A stretch of 12,934 nucleotides of DNA from DASSHC01 sp035693105 (GCA_035693105.1 DASSHC010000498.1:1-12934), one strand, 5' to 3'; positions 1 through 6,907 are shown, counted from the stretch's first letter. Numbers and translations: made by a program. The notes: a model not told the origin generated them from the sequence alone.

Positions 1-285
1 GGGTTCGATACCGACTCGAACCTGAACCGTCCTGGGGTGTTTCGCCTGAACATCGCCGCTGGGCGGACCCGCTTCCAGGAGCTTCTGGGCTACCCGCCCG
101 AGGCGCAGGCGGACCACCATGCCCAGATTGATTACACGGCACTCGATCAGGTGCTCCCGCATCCGATGTACGGTCTCCAAGGCTGGGTCTCGATCCTCAA
201 CCCCGGCCCGCTGACCGGCGACGTGGCGCGATCCCTGCTCCGCGACGCGCGCACCCGAGCGGCCAATCGCCAGCACCGAGCATAG
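1..285 (+). CDS. DUF6194-like protein, 3' part only
   Basis: The reading frame is open from the first base of the window and ends at TAG 283-285, so the 5' part of the gene lies outside. The visible 94 codons begin GFDTDSNLNRPGVFRLNIAAG and contain an HPMYG...GWVSILNPGP segment. The pattern 'LNRPGVFRLNI-G', then a short helix, then 'HP.YG..GW...NPGP' and a C-terminal helix rich in Arg and Ala matches my memory of the DUF6194 family. These are small soluble proteins of about 150 residues found in actinobacteria and Chloroflexota, with no established function. A GTG at 37 lies within the conserved part and is unlikely to be the start. No signal peptide or membrane segment is visible in this portion. 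The family name is from recall, not from a search. Confidence 0.72.
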   Translation, partial: GFDTDSNLNRPGVFRLNIAAGRTRFQELLGYPPEAQADHHAQIDYTALDQVLPHPMYGLQGWVSILNPGPLTGDVARSLLRDARTRAANRQHRA

Positions 286-420
286 CGGGGCCACGCCAAC
301 CGCAAGGTAGAGTCTTTGGCGCCGAGAGGGCCGAGGATCGCGTCACGGCCAACGGCGGTGAGCAACCGCCGGAGGCACGCTGGCGTAACCTAGTTGAGTG
401 AGAGTGTTCCGGCAGGCAGC

Positions 421-426
421 AGGGAG
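421..426 (+). promoter_or_regulatory. Shine-Dalgarno site deciding the start at 436
   Basis: AGGGAG lies 9 bases before ATG 436. The frame can be extended upstream to a TTG at 394, but no comparable ribosome-binding site precedes that codon. This supports ATG 436 as the start of the membrane protein. Confidence 0.6.
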
Positions 427-435
427 AAGAGAACG

Positions 436-957
436 ATGAAGCGAGGCGACGTGCTCTTGTGGGGGTTCGCCGGGACCACGGTGCTGACCACCATCCTGCG
501 GCTTGGGCAGGCGGCCGGCCTGACCCGGATCGACCTGCCCCTCATCCTCGGGCTGATCTTCACGCCGGACCGGGACCGCGCCAAGGCGTACGGCTTCCTC
601 GTCCATTTCGTCAACGGCTGGATCTTCGCCGGCATCTATGCCGCTGCCTTCCGCTCGCTGCGGCGGGCTAGTTGGTGGATCGGCGGGACCATCGGGCTGA
701 TCCACGGGCTGTTCGTGCTGACGGCCGGGCTGCCCGCCCTGCCCGGGGTTCATCCGCGCATGGCCTCCGAGAACCAAGGCCCGGAGCCGACCAGCGAGCT
801 CGAGCCGCCGGGGTTCATGGCGATCAATTACGGGCGCGAGACGGCGATCGCTACCCTGGTAGCGCACGTCATCTTCGGCGTTATCCTGGGCGCCTTTCTG
901 AGCGTCCCAGCCTCGTCGAAGTCGCGCTGGCGTCATTCACCGCTGGCGCACCGCTGA
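436..957 (+). CDS. Four-helix integral membrane protein of unknown function
   Basis: The 173-residue protein starts MKRGDVLLWGFAG after a good Shine-Dalgarno site. I count four hydrophobic segments: about residues 5-25, 50-70 (YGFLVHFVNGWIFAGIYAAA), 79-100 and 133-155. Between the third and fourth is a polar loop with HPRMASENQG and LEPPGFMAINYG. The loop and the last helix (AHVIFGVILGAF) look conserved in type: I recall uncharacterised bacterial membrane proteins with an 'HP.MA...LEPPGF....YG' loop, possibly near DUF6789, but I cannot place the family firmly. There are no obvious catalytic motifs. The hydrophilic C-terminal tail of about 18 residues is encoded partly in DNA shared with the 3' end of the convergent GH15 gene, with a 25-bp overlap. 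No function can be assigned. Confidence 0.75.
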   Translation: MKRGDVLLWGFAGTTVLTTILRLGQAAGLTRIDLPLILGLIFTPDRDRAKAYGFLVHFVNGWIFAGIYAAAFRSLRRASWWIGGTIGLIHGLFVLTAGLPALPGVHPRMASENQGPEPTSELEPPGFMAINYGRETAIATLVAHVIFGVILGAFLSVPASSKSRWRHSPLAHR

Positions 958-2798
958 TCCATGTCCTCCAGTGTGAGGGCCGCGTTGATCAAGCCGATGT
1001 GGCTGAAGGCCTGGGGGAAATTGCCCAACTGCTCGCCCGTCGCCGGATCGAGCTCCTCCGCGAGCAGGCCGAGATCATTGCGATACGCCAGCAGGCGCCG
1101 GAAATGCGCGTGGGCCTCGTCCAGCCGGCCGATCTTGGCGAGCGCCTCGACGAGCCAGAAGGAGCAGAGGACGAAGGCGCCCTCGCGCCCGCTGAGCCCA
1201 TCCGGCGCATCGTACCGATAGACGAGCGCTCCGTCGGCCAGCTCGCGCTGCACCGCCTCGACGGTGCCGATCACGCGGGGGTCGCTCGGCGGCAGGAAAT
1301 CGAGCAGCGGGATGACCAGCAGCGCGGCGTCGAGATTGCCGCCGGGAACGCTGGTGAAGGACTGCCGGCGCGCGTCGAAGCCCTCGCGCAGCAGCCAATC
1401 ACGGATGGCGTCCCGCTCGCGCACCACGTGCGCCGGCAGCCGCAGCGCCCCGCCGTGCGCCAGCTCCAGCGCGCGATCGAGCCCGACCGCGGCCATCAGC
1501 TTGGAATGCACGTGCTGGGCTGGCCCGGAGCGCGGCTCCCAGATGCCGTCGTCCGGCTCGCGCCAGCGCCGCAGGATGACCTGAACCAGACCGTCGAGCA
1601 TGCCGCGCGCGTCCCGGTCGAAGGCGCCTCCGGCCCGGTGGTAGAGGGCGAGGGCATCGAGGACCTCACCGTAGATGTCGAGCTGGAACTGGTTGGCGGC
1701 CTCGTTGCCGATGCGCACCGGCCAGGAGGCTCGATACCCCCGCAGATAGGCCAGGACGCGCTCGGGGATGTGGGCGTTGCCGAAGACGGTGTACATCACC
1801 TGGAGTTCGGGGTGCGTCAGCCGCGTGGCGTAGAGGAGCCAGGCGGCGAAGGCTCGCGCTTCCTTCTGGTAGCCGAGGCGCAGGAGGGCGCGGATGGTGA
1901 AGGCCGCGTCGCGGAGCCAGCAGTAGCGGTAATCCCAGTTGCGCTCGCCGCCGATCACCTCCGGCAGCGAGGTGGTGGGCGCGGCGATCACCGCGCCCGA
2001 GGGCGCGAAGGTCAGCGCCTTGAGGACCAAGGCGCTGCGCAGCACGGCCTCGCGATAGGGGCCGTCGTAGCGGCAGCGCGCTGCCCAGCCGCGCCAGAAA
2101 TCCTCAGTCAGACGCTCGATGAGATCGAGGCTTGCCGGTCGCAGCAGCGGAGCCGGCGCCTCGGCTGAGTGGGCCAGCACCAGGTCGAGGCGCTCGCCAG
2201 CCCGGAGCGTGACCAGCGCGGTGAGCGCACGCTCAGGCGACACCTCCAGCGGGACGCTCGAGGTAACCTGGAGGGCGTGACTGTCCCAGGCGAGCTGATA
2301 GCTGCCCGGCCCGAGGACGCGAATCCGCGGGATGGTGCGCCCGGCGTTGGGCCGAACCTTGAGCGTCAGCCGTACCTGGCTCTGGCCGCTGAGCGCCACG
2401 ACCCGGCGCACGACGGCGCGCGAGGGGATGGTGAAGCGGCGCTTCTGCGCCTCGGTCAGCGCCGGCATGAAGTCGACGAGTTGAACCACCGCGCCGTCGC
2501 CCGCGAACTCGCTGACCAGGATGTTGGTTGGCCCGCGATAGGCGCGGCGGCTGGGAGTCAAGCCGACCGGCTCGATAGCGCAGAAGCCGCCGATCTCGGA
2601 GTCGAGCAGGCGGGCGAAGACCGGGTCGCCGTCGAAGCGCGGCAGACACCACCAGTCGAGCGAGCCCGCGCGTGAGATGAGGGCGCCCGAGCGGGCATCC
2701 CCGATCAGGCCATAGTCCCCGATGAGCGGCTGCGACGCTGCGGGGCGCGCCCCGGCGAGCGCCTGGAGCTGGTCGGGTACGGACGTCGGGGCGGTCAT
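933..2798 (-). CDS. GH15 family glycoside hydrolase (glucoamylase/trehalase-like)
   Basis: The 621-residue protein has the usual two-part architecture of bacterial and archaeal GH15 enzymes. An N-terminal beta-rich domain (about residues 25-230) begins with LIGDYGLIGDARSGALI and LDWWCLPRFDGDPVFARLL. A catalytic (alpha/alpha)6 barrel follows (about 250-610). Barrel landmarks are NWDYRYCWLRDAAFT (about 285-298), DDGIWEPRSGPAQHVHSK near 416-433, which should hold the catalytic acid Glu, and LAEELDPATGEQLGNFPQ with AFSHIGLI near 580-603, which should hold the catalytic base. There is no signal peptide, so a cytoplasmic enzyme is likely. It would release glucose from alpha-glucans or trehalose; substrate cannot be decided from sequence. 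ATG 2798 was chosen because homologues start close to the LIGDYG block. No good ribosome-binding site lies directly in front of it; a short upstream ORF overlaps the start. An in-frame extension to 2993 is unlikely. Confidence 0.9.
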   Translation of the reverse strand: MTAPTSVPDQLQALAGARPAASQPLIGDYGLIGDARSGALISRAGSLDWWCLPRFDGDPVFARLLDSEIGGFCAIEPVGLTPSRRAYRGPTNILVSEFAGDGAVVQLVDFMPALTEAQKRRFTIPSRAVVRRVVALSGQSQVRLTLKVRPNAGRTIPRIRVLGPGSYQLAWDSHALQVTSSVPLEVSPERALTALVTLRAGERLDLVLAHSAEAPAPLLRPASLDLIERLTEDFWRGWAARCRYDGPYREAVLRSALVLKALTFAPSGAVIAAPTTSLPEVIGGERNWDYRYCWLRDAAFTIRALLRLGYQKEARAFAAWLLYATRLTHPELQVMYTVFGNAHIPERVLAYLRGYRASWPVRIGNEAANQFQLDIYGEVLDALALYHRAGGAFDRDARGMLDGLVQVILRRWREPDDGIWEPRSGPAQHVHSKLMAAVGLDRALELAHGGALRLPAHVVRERDAIRDWLLREGFDARRQSFTSVPGGNLDAALLVIPLLDFLPPSDPRVIGTVEAVQRELADGALVYRYDAPDGLSGREGAFVLCSFWLVEALAKIGRLDEAHAHFRRLLAYRNDLGLLAEELDPATGEQLGNFPQAFSHIGLINAALTLEDMDQRCASGE

Positions 2799-2836
2799 GA
2801 TTGCTTGCTTGACGACGTGATCTCGTCGCTTTCCAT
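2795..2836 (-). CDS. Putative 13-residue leader ORF coupled to the GH15 gene
   Basis: On the minus strand an AAGGAG (2845-2850) stands 8 bases before ATG 2836. This opens a 14-codon ORF, MESDEITSSSKQS, whose TGA stop overlaps the GH15 ATG as ATGA. The GH15 start has no Shine-Dalgarno of its own, so re-initiation after this tiny ORF could drive GH15 translation. The peptide has no run of one codon type that would suggest classical amino-acid attenuation. Alternatively this is the true N-terminus of GH15, separated by a frameshift or sequencing error. What is seen is the site and the overlap; the role is inferred. Confidence 0.42.
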   Translation of the reverse strand: MESDEITSSSKQS

Positions 2837-3071
2837 CGCGGCAACTCCTTAATCGTCCCATCGCGCGACCGCTGATTCCAATTCCCAATGGAACTGGCGC
2901 GCGAGTGCACGGCATGGGCGCCGGGTCCGCTCCTCCCTGAAGAGTACGGCGGCGCTCCTTGAGTGGTTCTTCGACCGCTGCCGGCGTTTGCACACCGCTG
3001 TGAGGGTCAGCACCGAGATCCGGGAATCGCTGATCGGTTACGCACGGAGGCCCCTTGCCGGGCTAACCGCC

Positions 3072-3716
3072 TCATCCCTCCGTCTCCAGCAACGCCTCGA
3101 TGGTGGCGATAGCCTGGGCGTTGTCCCGAAACAGGATGGCGTGCAGGCCGCAGGCGCGGGCTGCGACGACGTTCTGCTCGACATCATCGAGGAAGATCGC
3201 TTCCTCGGGTGCGACGCCGAGGCGCTGGCAGGTCAGAGCGTAGACACGCGGGTCGGGCTTGGAGAGGCCGACCTCGTGCGAGTAGACGATCAGGTCACAG
3301 CAGTCGCCGAAGCCGTAGTGGGCCTGCTCGCGCTCGCGCGCCCCGACGAAGCTGTTGCTGAGGATGGCGGTGCGGTAGCGCGGGCGCAGGCCGGCGAAGT
3401 ATGCCTTCAGCTCGGCGTTGAGCGTGCCGAGGTACTCGGCCCACAGATCGGCCATCAATTCATCGAGCTGTGCCCGGCCCAGCCCCAGGATCTCGGCGCT
3501 GCGTTGCTCCAGCGCCGCTTCGCTGATCTGGCCGTGGACACCGGCGTGCCAGGGCTCGGCCATCCGTGACGTCAGCCCGCCCGGCTCGAAGCCCAGCCGC
3601 GCCTCCCAGCGCTTGCCCCAGCCGGTGGCGGGCGTGTACTCCAGCACCCCGCCGATATCGAAGACCACCGCGCGAATCGCCAACCGCGCCTCCAATTGGC
3701 CCAAATGGCTCGCCAT
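3072..3716 (-). CDS. HAD-superfamily hydrolase (HAD-IA type phosphatase)
   Basis: The 214-residue protein carries the four HAD motifs in order. Motif I is AVVFDIGGVL with nucleophile Asp20, motif II is AILSNS (Ser120/Asn121), motif III is SKPDP with Lys153, and motif IV is FLDDVEQN with Asp177/Asp178. The spacing and the helical cap between motifs I and II (about residues 30-105) fit a class IA enzyme of the YihX / epoxide-hydrolase N-domain / ACAD10 type. Residue 22, usually the general acid Asp in DxDx(T/V), is Gly here. Other HAD enzymes with DxGGV or DxGNV also lack it, so activity is not excluded, but the substrate cannot be inferred. There is no signal peptide, so it is probably cytoplasmic. 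It lies 235 bp upstream of the GH15 leader ORF on the same strand; the gap argues against tight operon coupling. The start at 3716 is the first ATG and is preceded by only a weak AGAGG. Confidence 0.85.
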   Translation of the reverse strand: MASHLGQLEARLAIRAVVFDIGGVLEYTPATGWGKRWEARLGFEPGGLTSRMAEPWHAGVHGQISEAALEQRSAEILGLGRAQLDELMADLWAEYLGTLNAELKAYFAGLRPRYRTAILSNSFVGAREREQAHYGFGDCCDLIVYSHEVGLSKPDPRVYALTCQRLGVAPEEAIFLDDVEQNVVAARACGLHAILFRDNAQAIATIEALLETEG

Positions 3717-3740
3717 TGACCTCTGGGCTGCTGTAGCTGC

Positions 3741-3753
3741 CAGACACAGTCTG
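3741..3753. repeat. Small perfect palindrome upstream of the HAD gene
   Basis: CAGACACAGTCTG is a 5-bp perfect inverted repeat with a 3-base centre, 25 bp upstream of the HAD start codon. It could be an operator half-pair, but it is short enough to arise by chance in 13 kb. No clear promoter elements were found beside it. Confidence 0.2.
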
Positions 3754-3776
3754 ACGAATACGTTAGGTGCCGGCTC

Positions 3777-3918
3777 AGGACGGATCCCTCGACTGCGCTC
3801 GGGATGACAGGGCTAATGTCCGGCTGACGAGGAGGATGAGCCTTGGGTGACGATGTTCTTCATCCGGCAGGCACATCCCCTCCCCTGTCATCCCGACCGA
3901 AGTGGAGGGATCCGTCCT
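3777..3918. repeat. 36-bp inverted repeat with 70-bp centre (dispersed repeat/MITE-like)
   Basis: The left arm 3777-3812 and the right arm 3883-3918 are inverted copies differing at only 3 of 36 positions. Each arm starts AGGACGGATCCCTC when read inwards and ends TCGGGATGACAGGG. The transcript could form a very stable hairpin with a 70-base loop. The arm core is of a type I recall as a frequent intergenic repeat in Chloroflexota and some other genomes. There is no encoded transposase, no evident target-site duplication and no T-tract as in an intrinsic terminator. It sits in the 341-bp gap between the oxidoreductase 3' end (4058) and the HAD start (3716), both on the minus strand. The rest of that gap (3919-4057) shows no gene or recognisable site. 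Confidence 0.8.
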
Positions 3919-4057
3919 CACCGGATACCCGCGCTCCTCGACGGCCACCGTGTCGCCCCAGCGCTATCCCTGTCTGGGGAGTGCGACAGCTGAGCGTCAT
4001 CCGGCGGTTGTCCAATTCCTAAAGCAGCCGGTATGGCGCTGGGAACCTTCTCCGAGT

Positions 4058-4477
4058 CTACGTTCCCCGCGGGTCAAGCTCAATCACCGGAATCGTGCGG
4101 TTGGTCTTCTCCTGGTACTCACCAAACTGCGGGAACCGCTTGGCCCACTCGTCGTAGACCCGGTTCCGTTCGGCGCCGGTGACGGGTTTCGCGTTGGCCT
4201 GGAAGGTCTGATCGCCGAGCTCGACGGTGACCGCCGGATGGGCGAGCAGGTTGTAGTACCAGTCGGGGTTGCTTGGCGCGCCCCCTTTGGAGGCGAAGAC
4301 GAAGAGGCGGTCACCCTGGCGTTGATACATCAGCGGTTGCGTGCGGGGCTGACCGCTCTTGGCGCCGGTCGTGGTGAGCAAGAGCAATGGCCGTCCCGCC
4401 CAATTGCCGCCAACCTGGCCCTGATTCGCCCGAAACTCCTCGATCACGCCCTGATTCCAATTCTGCGGACCAGACAT
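4058..4477 (-). CDS. Nitroreductase-family deazaflavin (F420)-dependent oxidoreductase
   Basis: The 139-residue protein belongs by pattern to the Ddn-like split beta-barrel group (DUF385 / F420H2-dependent reductases). It has a short amphipathic N-terminal helix (WNQGVIEEFRANQG). The strand and phosphate-binding segment LLLLTTTGAKSGQPRTQPL spans residues 31-49. The cofactor/substrate segment SKGGAPSNPDWYYNLLAHP (63-81) comes next, followed by VTVELGDQTFQA and a C-terminal helix. Family members reduce quinones or activated double bonds with F420H2; the true substrate is unknown. The start at 4477 is fixed by an AAGGAG five bases upstream; an earlier in-frame ATG at 4507 lacks this. It lies 186 bp downstream of the MFS transporter on the same strand, so co-transcription is possible. 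The cofactor assignment comes from family recall. Confidence 0.88.
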   Translation of the reverse strand: MSGPQNWNQGVIEEFRANQGQVGGNWAGRPLLLLTTTGAKSGQPRTQPLMYQRQGDRLFVFASKGGAPSNPDWYYNLLAHPAVTVELGDQTFQANAKPVTGAERNRVYDEWAKRFPQFGEYQEKTNRTIPVIELDPRGT

Positions 4478-4481
4478 TTGT

Positions 4482-4487
4482 GCTCCT
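4482..4487 (-). promoter_or_regulatory. Shine-Dalgarno deciding the oxidoreductase start
   Basis: On the minus strand AAGGAG is followed by GCACAA-type spacing before ATG 4477. It is among the clearest ribosome-binding sites in the window, and it excludes the longer frame beginning at 4507. Confidence 0.65.
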
Positions 4488-4663
4488 TCTACTCCGCGTG
4501 GTTCCACCTCGGAGATGCCTCCTCATTGCCCGGGCAACACGCGTCGCTGTCAGGCTGAGGTCGTCGAGGTTGCGGCGCAATCCGCGTTCCCGGATGGCTC
4601 GATTCGCTGGTCGTCAGAGGAAAGGCGTGCGGGTCGCGGTTGGTTGGGATCGATCGAGGCGGC

Positions 4664-6001
4664 TCAATCGGCCGGGGCCGACTCGTGCTCGCGGGCGGGG
4701 ACGGGCTGGCGGCTGCGCAGGCGTGCCAGGTAGAAGAGGGCGAGCAGCACGCCGACGACGCACATGGCATCCATGGCGCCGACGGCGAGTTGCACGTTGT
4801 AGCGCTCGCCCAGCCAGCCGAGCAAGAAGGTGCCTAGCGGCGCGGTGCCGGCATTGAAGAAGATGTAGAGGCTCATCACCCGCCCGCGCAGCTCGCCCGG
4901 CGCGTTCAGTTGCAGCCGCGAGTTGGCGGTCGAGGTGAAGGTGATGCTCAGGAAGCCGAGCACGACCAGAATCCCGATCGTCAGCAAGTACATGGTCGAG
5001 AGCGCCAGCGCCCCGAGCAGGAAGGTGAAGCCGACGGCGCCCACGAGCAGCAGCCGCTGGGTCGGCCGGTTGATGTAGGCCATCGCCAGCGCGGCCAGCA
5101 GCGAGCCGACACCCATGGCGGTCAGCAAGCTGCCGAAGCCGAGCGCGCCGGTGCCGAGCACGAACTTGGCCACCAGCGGCAGGATGGTGGTGAAGTTGTA
5201 GCCGAAGGTGCCGATGAAGCCCATCACGATCAGCACCAGCGCCACCTCCGGCGTGCGCGCGGCGTAGCTGATCCCCTCGCGCATGCGGCGCAGCACCGGG
5301 CCGCGGCTCGGCTTGGGCACGTTGTGGAACTCGGCCGGCCGCATGGCGAGCAGCCCGCCGATCACGGCCAGGAAGCTGATGGTGTCGATGTAGAAGGGCA
5401 CGCTCATGCTGAAGGCGGCGATCAGGAAGCCGCCGATGGCCGGGCCGATGATGCGCGCCGTGTTGAACAGGCTGGAGTTGAGCGCCACCGCGTTGGAGAG
5501 GTTCTCGGTCCCGACCATCTCGCTGACGAAGGCCTGGCGCGTCGGGTTGTCGAAGGCCTTGGCCAGGCCCTGCACCAGCGCCAGCACGTAGATGTGCCAG
5601 ATCTGGATCACGCCGGTAGTGATCAGCACCGCCAGCGCCAGCGACTGCAGCGCCAGCACCGCCTGGGTGCAGACCAGCAGCCGCCGCTTGGGGACACGGT
5701 CGGCCAGGACGCCGCCGACGAGGGCGAAGATGGTGAGCGGCAGGAACTGGAGCGTGCCGACAAGACCCAGGTCGAAGGATGAATTTGTCAGCTTCAGCAC
5801 CAGCCAGGCCATGGCCACGCGCGAGATCCAGGTGCCGATGACCGAGATGAGCTGGCCGAACCAGTAGAGACGGTAGTTGTAGTTGCTGAAGGAGGCGAAG
5901 GTGCGGCTGAATGATGTGGTGGCCCGCTGCCGCAGTGCGGCGCTCGCGGGGCCCTTCGACGTGGTGCGCTTCCCCGATCCGTTCGCCATACCAGCAATCA
6001 T
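4664..6001 (-). CDS. MFS transporter (MFS_3/EntS-like drug or metabolite exporter)
   Basis: The 445-residue protein has about twelve hydrophobic segments between residues 45 and 430. MFS motif A, GGVLADRVPKRRLLV, lies in the loop after the second helix (about 96-110). Near residue 365 is LQLNAPGELRGRVMSLY, a segment I associate with the MFS_3 family (EntS and macrolide-efflux-like exporters). The N-terminal tail (about 35 residues, KRTTSKGPASAALRQRATTS) and the C-terminal tail are hydrophilic and presumably cytoplasmic. The likely role is proton-coupled export of a small molecule across the inner membrane; the substrate is not predictable. ATG 6001 and ATG 5989 are equally possible starts because neither has a clear ribosome-binding site. 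It is divergent from the secreted-protein gene (269 bp between starts), and the oxidoreductase lies downstream on the same strand. Confidence 0.9.
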   Translation of the reverse strand: MIAGMANGSGKRTTSKGPASAALRQRATTSFSRTFASFSNYNYRLYWFGQLISVIGTWISRVAMAWLVLKLTNSSFDLGLVGTLQFLPLTIFALVGGVLADRVPKRRLLVCTQAVLALQSLALAVLITTGVIQIWHIYVLALVQGLAKAFDNPTRQAFVSEMVGTENLSNAVALNSSLFNTARIIGPAIGGFLIAAFSMSVPFYIDTISFLAVIGGLLAMRPAEFHNVPKPSRGPVLRRMREGISYAARTPEVALVLIVMGFIGTFGYNFTTILPLVAKFVLGTGALGFGSLLTAMGVGSLLAALAMAYINRPTQRLLLVGAVGFTFLLGALALSTMYLLTIGILVVLGFLSITFTSTANSRLQLNAPGELRGRVMSLYIFFNAGTAPLGTFLLGWLGERYNVQLAVGAMDAMCVVGVLLALFYLARLRSRQPVPAREHESAPAD

Positions 6002-6256
6002 ACGGCAAGAACCGGGAATCGGATCAATCCCACGGGCGTTCTCCCCGTAGCCCGGCCCCCCTCGGCTGGGTCATTCTCAGTTATGAGCAAGAAGTGAGCA
6101 CGAACTGATCTTCTGAATGAGCAGCGCGGCGGTCTACCCTACGCACGTCGGCAGCGCGGCAACGTGCGAGAGGCGAGCTCGACGGAGACGCGTGCTGCGC
6201 GATCGTGGTCTACGCGCCGCTCGCATCCGGTTTCGACTTGTTCGGCTCTACCGGCA

Positions 6257-6264
6257 AAAGGAGG
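6257..6264 (+). promoter_or_regulatory. Strong Shine-Dalgarno of the secreted-protein gene
   Basis: AAAGGAGG lies 6 bases before ATG 6271. It is the best match to the anti-SD in the window, and it rules out the longer frame from 6205, which would bury the signal peptide. Apart from this site, the 269-bp divergent gap 6002-6270 shows no convincing -35/-10 pair on either strand. Confidence 0.75.
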
Positions 6265-6270
6265 CTTTCG

Positions 6271-6807
6271 ATGGCACGACTCACGCGCGCATTCGCGGTT
6301 CTGATCGCCGTCGCCGCGCTGGCGCTCGTCAGCACCGGCCTGGCCGCCGCGGGCAACCAGGTTCCGTTCCACGTCACCGTTACCGACGAGCAGGTCACGC
6401 TCCTCCCGAGCTGCCCAGTCGCCGGGTATGCTTGCGCCGCCTTCGGAGGCAGTGGGCAGGTGACGCACCTCGGCAAGACCTCCGAGTCGGGCACGACGAT
6501 GTTCGACGCCGTCGCCTTCATCGGCAGCGAGACGCACTGCGCGGCGGAGAATGGTGCCAACACACTGACCGCCGCCAACGGCGACCAGCTCTTCATCACC
6601 TTCAGCGGCATGGTCTGCGCGACATCGCCCGACTTCTCCTCCGGACATGATACGCTGACCTTCACCATCGTCGGTGGGACCGGGCGTTTTGCCGGCGCCA
6701 GCGGTGGCGGCTCGCTGCTGAGCGATTTCACGCTGACCTCGCCGACCGCCGGTCTGGCGACCTCGACCTACGACGGCACCATCTCCTCACCCGGTCCGCT
6801 GCACTGA
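6271..6807 (+). CDS. Secreted four-cysteine beta-barrel-like protein, unknown function
   Basis: The 178-residue protein begins with a clear Sec signal peptide. MARLTR is followed by a hydrophobic stretch to residue 25, with probable cleavage at AAA-G (27/28). The mature 151 residues are rich in Thr, Ser and Gly in an alternating beta pattern. There are four cysteines (48, 55, 90 and 116), enough for two disulfides outside the cytoplasm. Near residue 133 is the segment FTIVGGTGRFAGASGGG, typical of small exported beta-barrel proteins resembling the allene-oxide-cyclase/DUF3224 group. No catalytic motif, lipobox or cell-wall anchor is visible. It stands alone: divergent from the MFS gene, and convergent with the ABC permease across a hairpin. 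The fold assignment is tentative; export is well supported. Confidence 0.85.
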   Translation: MARLTRAFAVLIAVAALALVSTGLAAAGNQVPFHVTVTDEQVTLLPSCPVAGYACAAFGGSGQVTHLGKTSESGTTMFDAVAFIGSETHCAAENGANTLTAANGDQLFITFSGMVCATSPDFSSGHDTLTFTIVGGTGRFAGASGGGSLLSDFTLTSPTAGLATSTYDGTISSPGPLH

Positions 6808-6832
6808 GCGTCAACGCTACCGCGGCTGAGTA

Positions 6833-6897
6833 CCGTTCTTGCTCCCCCTCTCCCAGTCGAATCGCGTCACCGGCGAGAATGACTGGGAGAGGAACGG
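6833..6897. terminator. Hairpin between convergent genes (possible bidirectional terminator)
   Basis: CCTCTCCCAGTC (6847-6858) is perfectly complementary in reverse to GACTGGGAGAGG (6881-6892), with a 22-base loop. The stem can be extended past a bulge by CCGTTC (6833-6838) with GAACGG (6892-6897). It fills most of the 100-bp gap between the stop of the secreted-protein gene and the stop of the ABC permease. That position fits a terminator serving both strands. There is no proper T-tract on either side, so intrinsic termination is not proven; it may instead be an RNA-stabilising 3' hairpin. Confidence 0.6.
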
Positions 6898-6907
6898 GGC
6901 GCGGCGC

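Noticed and set aside
286..435. Possible promoter between the DUF6194-like gene and the membrane-protein gene
   Set aside because: No -35/-10 pair with acceptable spacing was found. Only the Shine-Dalgarno at 421 is convincing.
672..2168. Long plus-strand open frame of 498 codons opposite the GH15 gene
   Set aside because: It is the antisense of a clear GH15 enzyme. Its composition (Arg, Gly, Ala, Glu-rich, no motif or hydrophobic core) is typical of GC-rich shadow frames.
2799..2993. N-terminal extension of GH15 to 2993
   Set aside because: The extra 65 residues are Arg/Pro-rich and lack family conservation. The enzyme's conserved start lies near residue 25 from ATG 2798.
4614..6008. 464-codon minus-strand frame overlapping the MFS gene
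   Set aside because: It is a frame-shifted shadow of the MFS transporter, which has the twelve hydrophobic segments and motif A; the shadow frame is low-complexity.
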